The position numbers and the translations under genes were made by a program. The notes below the pieces were generated by a model, which was not told where the DNA came from, searched no databases, and worked only from the letters and a program-made list of their open reading frames with translations. Shown piece after piece: positions 1 through 12,284 of a stretch of DNA of 64,000 bases. The DNA comes from Erpetoichthys calabaricus (Eukaryota > Chordata > Cladistia > Polypteriformes > Polypteridae): the NCBI RefSeq assembly GCF_900747795.2, contig NC_041394.2, forward strand, positions 342,706,630-342,770,629, written 5' to 3'. Each line of letters begins with the position of its first letter. The stretch's first letter is position 1.

Positions 1-79
1 GCAGCTGGTCTTGGTGGAGAGCCATATGAGCTTGGTTCTGCACCTTCATCTCGGCAAGTTGAGTCCATTGTCCTCACAG

Positions 80-188
80 TTGGCGCAGTGGTAGTGCTGC
101 TGCTTTGCAGTAAGGAGACTGTGGAAGATTGTGGGGGTACTGAGAAAAGCGCTATATAAATGTAATGAATTATTATTATTATTAATGA
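80..188 (+). repeat. tRNA-headed SINE, short internally deleted copy
   Basis: The head (tggcgcagtggtagtgctgc) matches the A-box region of the SINE family seen in full at 4256. It passes directly to a tail 'aaaagcgctatataaatg' followed by TTATTATTATT. The middle of the long family is missing, so this is either an internally deleted copy or a related short SINE. The same GCGCTATATAAA-type tail recurs near 9600 and 31085. Confidence 0.7.
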
Positions 189-640
189 ATGAATTATTGT
201 TCCCTATCTGGACCCTTAGGGACTGGAGCTCGGTTGCCATGGTAATGATGATGGTGTTGAGGTCTTGCTACTTCTGTCATTTCTGAGCAAAATCTGTGTG
301 ACTATACCACTGTAAAATGACACAAAGAACACAGAGAGAGACTTAAGGTACCACCTTGGTAACCCTGTAGAATTTGACAGGGTTTGTGGAAATAAACACA
401 CAATTAGTTGTGGAGATGTCTTTACAAACAAAAGTCGAGACAGAACTGAACTGAAGTCATTAAATTAAGTTTAATTACATTATGAATTGTAATCTATGAT
501 TGTAAAATTATTAGTTATTACATTTTTTCATTTGTAAAAATGAACTTTTGTTACCCGTCCTACTACAGTTGGCAAACAAACCGGCCCAGGTGTAAAGTTA
601 CTTGATGGTATTATGTTTTGATTACCTCCTTTCCAAGTTA
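189..640. other. Unassigned sequence
   Basis: AT-rich sequence with only short open frames of unremarkable composition. I see no gene, repeat end or splice structure here. Confidence 0.5.
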
Positions 641-651
641 CTTTGGATTAA

Positions 652-826
652 AGCATCTACCAAGCGAAAAAGAGGAAGGCCTAAGAGAAGGTTTATGGAT
701 GTGGTGAGAGAGGACATGCAGATGATGAGTGTGACAGAACAAGATGAAGAAAACAAAGATATGGAAGAAGATGATGTGCTGTGGCAACCCCTAATGGGAG
801 CAGCCGAAAGAAGAAGAAGAAGTAAA
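652..826 (+). mobile_element. RTE-clade LINE, 3' end fragment
   Basis: The translated stretch KRKRGRPKRRFMDVVRED followed by MQ-VTEQD-E matches the last ~50 codons of the RTE elements at 32242-35302 and 45042-47992. It ends with the same short 3' tail (gcagccgaaagaagaagaag). It is a 5'-truncated insertion with nothing of the endonuclease or reverse transcriptase core. Severe 5' truncation is the usual outcome of target-primed reverse transcription. Confidence 0.85.
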
Positions 827-835
827 TGTAAGTAG

Positions 836-1295
836 GTAGCTGGTTTTCCAGATTATGAAGGAAGATGGCATGAAGGGAAGGAACACCAGAGATGATGTCA
901 GTGATGGAAGAGACGTCAATCAACTGCTCTGCAGAGGGAGAAAAAGAGAAAGGATCAGAAAAAGGTGCCAACCCCTAGCTCAGTGGGTAGTTACTTCACT
1001 AGCGCCCTTGCGCTGCCTCCCATGTGAACGTGCATGACAACACGTAACTAAAAAATGTTAAGATGCCATGCTAGCAGGTCCTTTCAGAATATCCTGAGTG
1101 ACGCACTTATTCAGTTACCAATGTGGGCAGTCATGACATGGCACGTTGATAGTCAGAGAAAGTTTTTATGAGCTTTGTAGGTTTCCAGATATGACAGATG
1201 CCATTGACCGGACAGTTATTAAAACTGAAATGTCCATGGACTAGCCTCTAGATGATGAGCTATCTGTCAGGCAGACCACAGTTTATAAGACTCAA
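836..1295. other. Unassigned sequence
   Basis: Short spurious frames only. A SINE-like phrase (agctcagtgggtag) near 977 may be part of an old tRNA-derived head, but nothing around it supports a call. Confidence 0.4.
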
Positions 1296-1600
1296 GGACT
1301 GTGTTACCAACACTGGAACACCACATTGAACAGGCCTGTCTCCATTTCTCTTCACTCTGTACAACTCCATTTATAAATATAACAGCAGGCCATGTCACTT
1401 GCAAAAATTCTCAGATGAGTCTGCACTTATGGGGTGTATTGACACAGAGGAGGGGAGACAGGTGAAGAACTTTGAGAATTGTCTGCAACTTAACATCAGC
1501 AAAACCAAGGAACTGCTTATTGATTTTTGCCACACCAAACAGCCTCCATGTCTGATCACTGCGCATGTCTACTCGGCATTTCGAATCCTTATTCATTGAG
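1296..1600 (+). mobile_element. CR1/L2-type LINE, decayed reverse transcriptase fragment
   Basis: Translation gives a weak SPFLFTLYNS stretch, then CHLQKFSDESALMGCI (the catalytic F-A-D-D box here reads FSDE) and LNISKTKELLIDF. This is the palm/thumb region of the L2-type element better preserved at 7745-8765. The second catalytic aspartate is lost and the copy is 5'- and 3'-truncated, so it is an old, dead fragment. The GATA array that starts ~300 bp downstream may descend from its tail. Confidence 0.75.
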
Positions 1601-1912
1601 CTTTGTTTGAGCTACAAATGGTATCACCAAATTTCAAAAGCTCAACAGAATTGTCAAGGGGAGATGAATGATTGTGCATCATCAATACATTTTAAAAGTT
1701 TGTTTCCAAAACTATAACAAAACTATAAATTACACAAGTTACAAATGCCGACTTGTAGAATGCACAATGCTGCAAAGCAGAGCTTTAGTAATACAGGTTG
1801 GGACACCTCTCTCATCATAATACTCTCTTCTTATAAATACGAGGTATCCCCTCTTTGCCTCTTATCATTATCACATTTGTTATTATAATTAATAAAGATA
1901 TATAAAAAGTAA

Positions 1913-1913
<1 letters not shown>

Positions 1914-1990
<77 letters not shown>

Positions 1991-2017
1991 GATAGATAGA
2001 TAGATAGATAGATAGAT
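1914..2017. repeat. (GATA)n microsatellite
   Basis: About 25 tandem GATA units with one interruption near 1990. Read on the other strand it is TATC, the same unit that forms the large arrays at 5.8 and 39-41 kb. Confidence 0.97.
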
Positions 2018-2642
2018 GTAGTCTTGTTTCATGTGCATAACAAAACTAAATATTTGAGTGACAATTTGTTTGTTGTTATGGTTAATGATAACAGGTTTAG
2101 GGGGTTGTTCATTTTTAAATATAAATTAATGGGGTGAAATTTGTTCTTACTTTGATTTTTAAGGGACCGGGTACACAGTAAATGTGTTAGTGTATGGCAT
2201 TGTGTGCTTCTGTAACTGGAAGATTGGTTAGGAATGGTACAGACAGGAGAACTGTCATTTAAGGAAATGTTTTATTATTATACTGTGCTGTGACTAAGAC
2301 TTTATACTGATCGCCTGTCTGGACCTTGAGGATGTGTTCATGAGGGAGGTGTGCTGCTGGTAAAGTCAGATGCTTTTCTCGACAGCAGGTCCAGATGTGT
2401 TTATCCTGCTGCTCTTTGTTGTCGCAGCACTCAAGTGGATCTTTAAGGCCGACCTCCATAAAAATCGCTGGGTTCTCTCTTCACCACAAATGCGTCTACA
2501 GTGGCAGCTGTTTCTGTTTGAATGACAATTGTAATTAGTTCTGCAGCACATACTTTTATTCACATTACACCTTACATATGCAGTAGATATCAACTACAGA
2601 GTGAGGATCATTGAATACTATCAGTGTTTACCTTGGATTGTC

Positions 2643-2673
<31 letters not shown>

Positions 2674-3146
2674 ACAGTGACAGAGAGACAGAGACACTGT
2701 GCCGGTGACTGATCTATGCCATGTGTCTTTTCAGCAGAGCAAATTCGACCTGATCTGCCAAAGTGGGCCTGGTATCATCCTTTTCAATGGCGGGATTCAT
2801 GGACGTCAAGTGACAATGGGTAGAAGATGGATTATTGTAAATATGTGAGCTGCCTTCTGCAAATTAGTCATCACATTTTTGATGTCATTCCACAATGTTT
2901 CTCAAAATTATTTGTTAATTTAGGTTATAAATACAGTATATCACTCCTGATCATTTTTTTAGGCAAATCTGACTTGAACCCAGGTTTGCACTACGCAAAT
3001 ACAAATACAAAATACGAATATGAAAAGCAACTGCCTTAGTCAGTTGAGCCAAAGGATGGAATGATCAGCACTTGTGACAAATTTGACTGTGATGGTGTTA
3101 TTTGTAATGAATTTGTTAATTTTCAATTCCACAAAATTATAAAATA
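2018..3146. other. Unassigned sequence with a (GT)n tract
   Basis: No recognisable gene or transposon. A GT dinucleotide tract occupies about 2645-2674 and is followed by a short GA-rich run. The small open frames have no similarity that I recognise. Confidence 0.5.
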
Positions 3147-3865
3147 CTAGTCATTTAGCCCGTTACAATAACGGGCGCTAGAACAGTAGTGCATAAACAT
3201 TAGTAGGAACAGTCTATATTAAATGGAAAAGGACTTTGACCTCATTCTTTTTGTTGGTCATATTTTTCTTTCTTTCAGCCTTTCTTTTGTTGAAGTTTAC
3301 TTGCTGAGTTGACCGTTCTTCGTAGGCTGCCGCTGTGTATTGTGTGTCTTTAATTTTCTGTGACAGTAATACTGTCTTGTATGGCTCTATTCAATAAGGG
3401 TGCGCACAAAAAGGCGAGCTTCCAAAGGGCGATCACAATTGAGCGCGGCAAATAAAGGCGTTCGTAGATAATTTAGTTCAAATGGCTTTGGAATATGTGA
3501 AGAGCAACAAAGGTGCAGATCTTTATTTACGCGCGACTTTATTCGCTGTGCCCAATTGAGGTCGCCCTTTTGAGGCTCGCCTTTTTGTGCGCGCCCTTAT
3601 TGAAGGATACCGTCTAGTACATCCGCTGGCTTGTACGTCCGTAATATGCCTTTAACCTCCTCTGACAGTAATACTGGCTTGTATGTGGCTGTAATATACG
3701 TCACTGTATTGTGTACCTTTAATTTCCTCTCGCAGTAATACTGGTTTGTATTTCCGTAAAACGCCTCTAACTTTCTCTGACAGTAATATCGCGCATCGCA
3801 CCGTCCCCCGCGCATGGACACGGACACCAGGACACACATAGGGATTTTATATATATATATATAGA
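3147..3865 (-). mobile_element. Non-autonomous Helitron
   Basis: On the minus strand the element starts with TC (TCTATATATATATATAAAAT, 3865 downward) and ends with CTAG at 3150-3147. It has an 8-bp hairpin (GCCCGTTA/TAACGGGC, 3158-3176) a few bases before the end. The flanks are A on the 5' side and T on the 3' side. These are the standard Helitron signatures: 5' TC, 3' hairpin plus CTRR, insertion between A and T. At 719 bp it has no Rep/helicase gene and would need an autonomous partner. It carries a nested foldback element at 3390-3604. Confidence 0.78.
3390..3604. mobile_element. Foldback MITE nested in the Helitron
   Basis: Two inverted arms of about 80 bp (3390-3470 and about 3525-3604) begin and end with ttcaataagg/ccttattgaa and stay alignable inward with a few mismatches. 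The loop is only ~55 bp. Such an element folds into one long hairpin. There is no coding capacity and the superfamily is not clear. The arms are GC-richer than their surroundings. Confidence 0.75.
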
Positions 3866-4255
3866 TTAATAATTGCAATATCATTACTTGATGGCATTAT
3901 AACATCTGTTAATTTCAGGATTTCATCTTCTTTCTCAAATGTACTCCCCTGTATTACGGCAAGGTAGGGCATTGAAGCTTTATTTTTAAATAAGTCAGGA
4001 CAATGAAAACACTGGAGGACAAATGACAAGGCTCGTTTTCAATGTATGTTTTTATTTATTTATTTTCTCAAACCTGCAACATTGGGGGTGTGGAAGCCCA
4101 AACGACAGTTGATTTAATTTGATCTCAAGAAAAGATGAGGGCTAATAATAATACTAATAACAGGAGCAATAATAATGATACAGTGTAAAAGGGCCGGGGC
4201 TCCATGAGTGAGGTGGGTTATTTTGTTTTATTTAAACTCTTGTTTATCATACAGT
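3866..4255. other. Unassigned sequence
   Basis: AT-rich with short simple repeats (aataataatac near 4145). Nothing identifiable. Confidence 0.5.
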
Positions 4256-4587
4256 GGGCAGCACGGTGGCGCAGTGGGTAGCACTGCTGCCTCACAGTTA
4301 GGAGACCTGGGTTCGCTTCCTAGGTCCTCCCTGTGTGGAGTTTGCATGTTCTTCCCGTGTCTGCGTGGGTTTCCTCTGGGTGCTCTGGTTTCCTCCCACA
4401 GTCCAAAGACATGCTGGTTAGGTGCATTGGCGATCCTACATTGTCCCTAGTGTGTGCTTGGTGTGTGTGTGTGCCCTGTGGTGGGCTGGCACACTGCCTT
4501 GTGCCCTGTGCTGGCTGGGATTGACTCCAGCAGACTCCCGTGACCCTGTGTTAGGATATAGCGGGTTGGACAATGACTGACTGACTT
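4256..4587 (+). mobile_element. tRNA-derived SINE, near full length
   Basis: It begins with a tRNA-like pol III promoter: A box ggtggcgcagtgggtagc and B box region gacctgggttcgcttcc. The family body follows (cctgtgtggagtttgcatgt, then gtccaaagacatgctggtta) and it ends in ctgggattgactccagcag and cgggttgga. Other copies in the window are at 18793-18914, 23797-24130 and 36624-36936. Being pol III driven and non-coding, it depends on a LINE for mobility. No clear target duplication was seen. Confidence 0.9.
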
Positions 4588-5756
4588 ATACAAAGTCACA
4601 TTGAAATTCATAACGTTAATGCAAATGGCCAGGAGATGTCACTAGAGAGGTGAGTGTCAAATGCTTCAAAGGCATGTCAGAAACGACAGGTCGAAAATCA
4701 TCTCCCAGATTGCTGTCTGCTTGGCCATTCACATAAAGCTGTCCTTGTTTCCTATCTCCACGGCTGTTCCACTTAAAGTGAGATGGGACAGCACCAAATT
4801 TAAGACACTTACTATGTACAGACAGAAGGTAGAAATGCAGACTGCATACAAGGAGCTACCTCACTTAATGCAAAACAATGAACATTCTTCCCATCTTCTT
4901 GCTTTAGTCCATTTCTTCTTTTCGTCTTTATCAACTGGGAAGACGTGAAAAGTCAGATTTGGTTGTTTTTGTTTCAAAGCAGAACAAAAAAGGAACACTA
5001 TGGAAACTCTTCAACTTGGTTTCAGACATTGTTGTGATATAACTGGATGTATAGACCCAAAAGTATGAAAGTGGTCTGGGGAATGCTCCAACCTCTGTTA
5101 CGGTCACACCCTATAAGTTATGGGTTAGGGCTATGGACGGCCAACATTACAGCCAGGTTGAGAGTTGTAAGATGGATTAGAAGAGACAATCTGGGGTCTT
5201 TCAAGGGTTTTTAATGGAGGGAGTCTCACCTTTAGTTTCATGGGTGCACATAAGCCCATTCCCATTACTGACCATTGGTGTAAAGTTCTGTGCATTGATT
5301 TATGGTCCTTTGTCTGAACTTGAGTGTCCAGCTTGTGCATCCAAGAGACATCTCTGGATATTACATGGTCTAAGATCAATTGTCTTATCCGATAAGGCAC
5401 AATGGCTTTGTTCTGGTGAGGGTCCAGCCATGGAAACTGAGACTTTCTAGCTGGCAAGATAGGTGCCATACTAGTGCTATCCCACACTACTCAGCGTTTA
5501 TCTCTCTGTTTCTAAATGTTTATGTAACTCTTGACAAATGGTAGCCAGAATTCATTATCCAAACTGAGAACCCCCTCTTCTATATTTACAGCTGATAACC
5601 TGCCAAAATGCCTGCCCATGAAGCACACCACAGCTGGAGCTCAGCTGCTCATCTCATGACATGTTTAAATGTGGTGGGATTGTGTTTGCCTTTTCTCTGT
5701 CCCTGTATTAGTTGTGGAGTCCCCACACTACATAAGTGAATTTGGGATTAATAAAG
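4588..5756. other. Unassigned sequence ending in a LINE-type 3' tail
   Basis: No gene recognised; a 118-codon minus frame at 5487-5131 matches nothing I know. The last ~40 bp (gaatttgggattaataaagt before TATC) is the 3' tail typical of fish CR1/L2-group LINEs. It indicates that a LINE terminus seeded the array that follows. Confidence 0.5.
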
Positions 5757-6336
<580 letters not shown>

Positions 6337-6897
6337 CAATACAATACAGTTTATTTTTGTATAGCCCAAAATCACACAGGAAGTGCCGCAATGGGCTTTA
6401 ACAGGCCCTGCCTCTTGACAGCCCCCCAGCCTTGACTCTCTAAGAAGACAAGAAAAAACTCCCAAAAAAAACCTAGTAGGGAAAAAATGGAAGAAACCTT
6501 GGGAAAGGCAGTTCAAAGAGAGACCCCTTTCCAGGTAGGTTGGGCGTGCAGTGGGTGTCAAAAGAAGGGGGTCAATACAATACACAGAACAGAACAATTT
6601 CTCAATATAGTAAGAAATAAAAAATATAAATTTTAGAAGTACAGAGCAGAATTTAACAGTAGATGATATATCCCATAATAAGATTTGGATTTGTGTAGAG
6701 TCCTGGAGACCTCATCCTTCAAGCTGCCTCCCCCATTTGGCCATTCCACAGCTGAAACAGTGCTGGGCCAGCCAATCTGATGAAAGGACCCCTCTTTCCC
6801 AAGATTCCTGCGATCCTCCATCAGAGATGACTTTTCCTTAGGCAGGCAAAACAACTTGGCAGGTGGGCCATGGCTCCAAGTGATACCTGATAACTGG
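6337..6897. mobile_element. 561-bp interspersed element inserted in the satellite
   Basis: The insert separates two copies of the 10-bp sequence atctgatata (6327-6336 and 6898-6907), which fits a target site duplication of the array sequence. The start (tttatttttgtatagccc, then aaaatcacac) and body (ctctctaagaagacaag; gaaaccttgggaaaggcag) match a repeat common in fish genomes. I cannot assign its class. No terminal inverted repeats were seen, and minus-strand frames of 90 and 73 codons look incidental. Confidence 0.65.
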
Positions 6898-6927
6898 ATC
6901 TGATATAGTGCCTTTTATCTATCTATT

Positions 6928-7744
6928 ATTTTATGAAGATTGTTCTACGCCTTGTCAACTTAGCTGAGGGCCAGGGGAGGTGACCAAATCAAAACAGTGA
7001 CTCTCAACACTGGCTTTTTCTTTTGCTTAGAATTGATTTAAAATTTCAGTAATGAATCCCAAGCCACCATCTGATCAGCGTTGCTATGTATGGGTTTACA
7101 AGTTAAACAAAGTAGAAGATGAATCAATCTTAGTGTCAAAACTACACATGATTAATCAAGATAACTCAATATACACACTCAAAGAAAAATATGAAAATAG
7201 GTTGTGAATTACAAATTAAAAACCCTACGGGTAAAAAAACCCCGCAGACCTCCACCCCAAACCAAAGCTCATAGAACAAATGTAAAAACGAAAAGTGGTG
7301 CAGATTGAAACAAAACTCCAAATGCCACTCTAGTTTAAAAACCAATCAATGTTTAAAAACATAAGGAAACCATGGCTGGCAACAGCCACTGCTCAGAATA
7401 AAAAGCAAACCTGTCACTGTCTTGATAAACATTTTGTAGGTGAAATATCAAGCAGGGCTAAGATTTACCACTCTGATGTTTGCCAGAAGGATCATGGTAC
7501 CAGCTTTAATCCTAATCGGCCAGACTCCTCCACTAATACAATATAAAACTAAGGCCATAAAATCTGTTTAGAAAAACACAAACGGCTTAAATGTTTACCT
7601 TGCCTGTCTGTCTTGGTCACTGCATATGTGATCAGGAGAAGAGAGAGCTGACGAGATGTGACCAGCGTCATCGACAGTGTGGAGCACTTCAGGTGAAGGC
7701 AGCATCAACAGTAGAGGCTTCTTCTCCTTGTCCTCCCTGTTCAC
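6928..7744. other. Unassigned sequence
   Basis: No gene recognised. A minus-strand open stretch around 7740-7610 is acidic and could be an old coding remnant or LINE 3' sequence. It has no identifiable domain. Confidence 0.4.
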
Positions 7745-8765
<1,021 letters not shown>

Positions 8766-9497
8766 ACAGAAATAAGTCCATAAAAACACAGGGTTCTCAA
8801 AATGTTTCATTTATTTTCATGGTAAGGACACAGCAGGTTCCGCTTAAAATGCAACAACTTGGCCACGTGCTGCACAGGTTTAATTTAATTTGGTTGCTAA
8901 ATAAACATTTATTTAAATAGTTTCTTACTTCAATAGAGTGGCAGACAGTTGGAAATACAGTAGGACCCACATTTAGAGCAATTTTTCTATTTTTAGGGGC
9001 TGATGAAGGTTTGGGAAAAGTGTTTAACACGCAGGAGGTTCATGAAATGAAGGATGTTCTCTCTGATTTGTCAGGATGCCCCTGGTACTGGTCCAGGTTT
9101 GCTGGGTTTAGTTTTCTAGTTTCATTGCACTTTTGTTAATGATGACTACTTACAAACATCTCCTGCTTTGTTCAGTTTGATTCGTGCCATTCTTATGGTC
9201 CTCTTTGTTGCTCAGTGACGGGCCATTTTGGTATTGACAGCAACTGCGCTGGAACCTAAACCCCAATTGCAGCATGGCTTGTACAACATTTTGTTTGATC
9301 TTTGACTAAAATAAAATGAAATAAAGGCTACATTTGCTGCAACTTAATTCCCATCTTCTCAATCATTTCTGACACAGATCTGATGAATTTTAGAGAAATG
9401 TGATTAGGATGAAATGGCATGGAATCGGACATTTATGAGAAGAATTTGATTTTCTGCCATAACTCCTTCTGGTTAATTTGTACAGCTTCATTTACCT
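8766..9497. other. Unassigned sequence
   Basis: No gene or repeat end recognised. A 77-codon minus frame (9030-8797) has no known similarity. Confidence 0.4.
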
Positions 9498-9738
9498 GAG
9501 GCAACTTTCATCGATGGAAAAATCGGACATAGCAAAAACATCACACAGCATGAGACGTGTGTCATTACTGATGTGAACCCAGAAGATATATAAATTCAAT
9601 ATATACTGTAAATGTAATGAATTATTATTATTATAAATATTTATAGGCTTCTTCTGGGTTCACATCAGTAATGACACACGTCTCATGCTGTGTGATGTTT
9701 TTGCTATGTCCGATTTTTCCATCGATGAAAGTTGCCTC
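9498..9738. repeat. 89-bp perfect inverted repeat (palindrome) of LINE sequence
   Basis: The left arm 9498-9586 and right arm 9650-9738 are exact reverse complements over 89 bases, around a 63-bp loop. The right arm, read on the minus strand, is in frame with the LINE at 9643-10205 (ATFIDGKIGHSKNITQHETC). The left arm is an inverted copy of those codons. The loop contains a SINE-type tail (tgtaatgaattattattatt). See findings. Confidence 0.95.
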
Positions 9739-10205
9739 GGTGTTTACTTAACCAGTCTCGGATGTCTTCTGAGAATTTCTTTACCCGGTGAAGCTGTTCC
9801 TCGACTTGCCTTTTGTCATGGCCGAAAAACTTCAAATCATTAATAAACAGAAGTTATGTGACAATCTGAGGATTTGTCTCATTCCGGGTGCCATTATTAA
9901 ATCTGTCACCGAGGTTATTGAGGGGGGTGCTTAGTGGATTTAATAATAAGCAGAACTGGAGTGGTGAAAGTGAGTATCCCTGGAATATTCCTCCTTTGAT
10001 TTGTTTATCCGGGATTGCGATTTGTGCTTCGTTGTGGTGTAGCTGCAGGTTTTCTGCCAATGGAGCGAGGTGGCGGATATGAAATGTGAGACAGCAGGGT
10101 GGATTTTATACATTTCCAGACATTTGAGTATCCATGACTGCGCCACACTGTCAAAGGCTTTCCTGTTGTCCACATCACCACACTCAGGTTTTAGCCTTTT
10201 GTGTA
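9643..10205 (-). mobile_element. LINE reverse transcriptase fragment, R4/Dong (Rex6)-like
   Basis: On the minus strand: CGDVDNRKAFDSVAQSWILK (motif A D-x-x-K-A-F-D), then GGIFQGYSLSPLQFCLLLNP (motif B), a degraded catalytic box ending DDLKFFG, and ITDVNPEEAYKYL near 9650. The order and spacing fit a reverse transcriptase palm. The GIFQGxSLSP and LNPLS wording resembles R4/Dong/Rex6 elements with a restriction-like endonuclease. That clade call is inference. Frames shift at least once between motifs B and C. Both ends are missing. Confidence 0.72.
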
Positions 10206-10819
10206 GCACTCCATTAACACCTTGTTCAACAATAGCTACATTTTTTTTTTGTTGTAGATGACGATCTTTTGTTTCCTTTTTGTTCTGTTGCCATTATGTT
10301 GTTTTCTTCATGGTGACTTGATTGCTGTGAAAAGTTGAAACACTGTGGAGAAGCTGGTCATGGAGCAGTAATTTATTGGGCTTGCTAGTTTTGTCTGATT
10401 TTGGACTTACGAGTGTTGTTCCAGTAGTGAGGCACTGTGGTGTCACCTGCGGGTGCTGCATTAACATGTTTTTACATTTGGCCGTAGCCTGGTGCAGTGT
10501 AGTCAGATGTTTGAACCTGAAGTTTGTTATGGCATCAGAGCCTGTTGTCATCTTCCAGTTGGCAGCAGATTTAAGGGTGCTTTTAATCTCCTTGGATTTA
10601 CCTCAGGCCATTCCATTCCCTTCATTTACTTGTTTTCAGTGTCTTTCTGGATTTGCCCTAACCAGTCTGCTTCTTGACTGTGCTCTTGGAGATATGCATG
10701 TATGTTACTCCATAATGTTTCCATTTCTTTTTTCTCTGGTGATGTACAGTAGTTACTTTCACCGTGCCCCTGCCTAACATTCTATAAAACATTTTTGGAT
10801 TGTCCCTAAATGATCTGCT
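10206..10819. other. 3' flank / 3' UTR of the zinc-finger gene
   Basis: Downstream of the zinc-finger stop codon on the minus strand. It contains no other recognisable gene. A 133-codon plus frame here has the hydrophobic, T-rich composition of antisense non-coding sequence. Confidence 0.4.
10372..10377 (-). promoter_or_regulatory. Candidate polyadenylation signal AATAAA
   Basis: On the minus strand AATAAA lies 443 bases beyond the stop of the 11-finger exon. It is the first canonical signal I noticed downstream. Position alone supports the call. Confidence 0.35.
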
Positions 10820-12084
10820 TTACATCTTCATTTTTGTTGGCAACATTTCAGTTTCTGAGCTTCTGTCAGTGTGAACTCTTTTGTGGGTTTGAAGAGCACT
10901 CTTTTGTGAAAATTGTTTGCCACATTCAGAACAACCATATGGCTTCTCTCCAGTGTGAATTCGTTTGTGTATTTGAAGATAGTTATTGGTGGTAAATTCT
11001 TTGCCACATTCAGAACAGCGATACGGCTTCTCTCCTGTGTGAATTCTTGCATGGATTTGGAGATTGCTCATTTGTGTGAATTGTTTGCCACAATCAGAAC
11101 AATAGTATGGCTTCTCTCCAGTATGAATTCTCAAATGTGTTTGAAGAGAGCTATTTGTGGTATACTGTTTGCCACATTCAGAACAACAATATGGCTTCTC
11201 TCCAGTATGAATTCTTGTATGGAGCTGGAGACCTTTCTTTTGTCTGAATTGTTTGCCACATGCAGAACAATGATATGGCTTCTCTCCTGTGTGAATTCTT
11301 TTGTGTATTTGAAAATAATGACTGGTGGTAAATTCTTTGCCACATTCTGAACAGCGATATGGCTTCTTTCCAGTGTGAATTCTTTTGTGGCTCTCAAGTA
11401 CATCTGCTCGTGAAAACTGTTTGCCACATTCAGAACAGTGATATGGCTTCTCTCCTGTGTGAATTCTTGCATGGATGTGGAGATAGCTGATTTGTGTAAA
11501 TCGTTTGCCACAATCAGAACAATAGTATGGCTTCTCTCCAGTATGAGTTCTAGTGTGCTTCTGAAGATCATTCTTTCGAGGAAAGCTTTTGCCACATTCG
11601 GAACAACAATATGGCCTCTCTCCAGTGTGAATTCTATTGTGGATCTCAAGCATGTTTTTTCGTGAAAACTGTTTGCCACATTCAGAACAGCAATATGGCT
11701 TCTCTCCTGTGTGAATTCTTGTATGGCTCTGGAGATTGGAGATTTGTGTAAATTGTTTGCCACATTCAGAACACTGATACAACTTCTGTTGTGTTTGTCT
11801 CAGGTTACCATCTCTAGATTTACATTTCCTTTGAATTTTTTTGCTCTGCTCTTGGTGCACTGTGACTGAATCTGAATTGTGCTTCTGAAGTTGACTGTTG
11901 AGTGCACCTACAGGTGTTCGCTTCATCACCAACACAGAATCATCCTGCACAGAGGCAGGCGTTGCACTTTTTGAGCCAGATGTCATTTGTTTGATGTTTT
12001 CATCATCTGAAGTCTGTTGAGCTCTGCAATGAAGAGAATTCTGAGCTAATGAGGAAAAATTGAAGCTGTCATGGTCTGGTAAAG
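10820..12084 (-). CDS. C2H2 zinc-finger protein, terminal exon with 11 fingers
   Basis: This exon encodes 421 codons plus two bases of a split codon. After a linker starting LPDHDSFNFSS come eleven tandem C2H2 fingers (CxxC-x12-HxxxH), joined by TGEKP-type linkers, then a short tail ending PTKMKM and TAA. Helix residues -1,2,3,6 run QSNS, RNMI, RNDK, QSYI, RDVS, THYI, QKGL, TSST, QSNI, TNYI, QSAT, which suggests sequence-specific DNA binding in the nucleus. All cysteines and histidines are intact. Finger 5 has a TGKKP linker, and finger 8 has Tyr in place of the usual Phe. The acceptor is tttttttctgcag just upstream of 12084. Phase 1 matches the donor of the exon at 27046-27511, giving a 576-residue protein. 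No KRAB or SCAN domain is visible. The target is unknown. Confidence 0.93.
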
Positions 12085-12210
12085 CTGCAGAAAAAAACAC
12101 ATGAAAACAAAGGTGAGTGTTCAAAAAGTAATGAAAGAGAAAGTTCTTTTGTGTCAAAATTCACAGAGCTTCATGTTTTTCACCCTGATTTGATTGTAAT
12201 CCTAGGTAAA

Positions 12211-12284
12211 AAGGAAGAAGAAGAAGAAGAAGAAGAAGAAGAAGAAGAAGAAGAAAACGAAAAAGAAGAAGCAGCAGCAGCATT
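12211..12284. repeat. (GAA)n tract with a GCA end
   Basis: About 14 GAA units followed by a mixed AAGAA and GCAGCA run, in the zinc-finger gene intron ~130 bp upstream of the terminal exon's acceptor. Confidence 0.9.

Noticed and set aside
4260-4330. tRNA-like sequence with A and B boxes (also at 24130, 36930 and 28590)
   Set aside because: These are SINE heads; no complete cloverleaf with anticodon arm and acceptor stem could be formed.
5131-5487. 118-codon minus-strand frame
   Set aside because: Composition is not distinctive and nothing around it supports a gene.
10913-11763. Open frames overlapping the zinc-finger exon in other frames (145 and 210 codons)
   Set aside because: Shadows created by the 84-bp periodicity of the finger repeat; the minus frame with intact C2H2 motifs is the real one.
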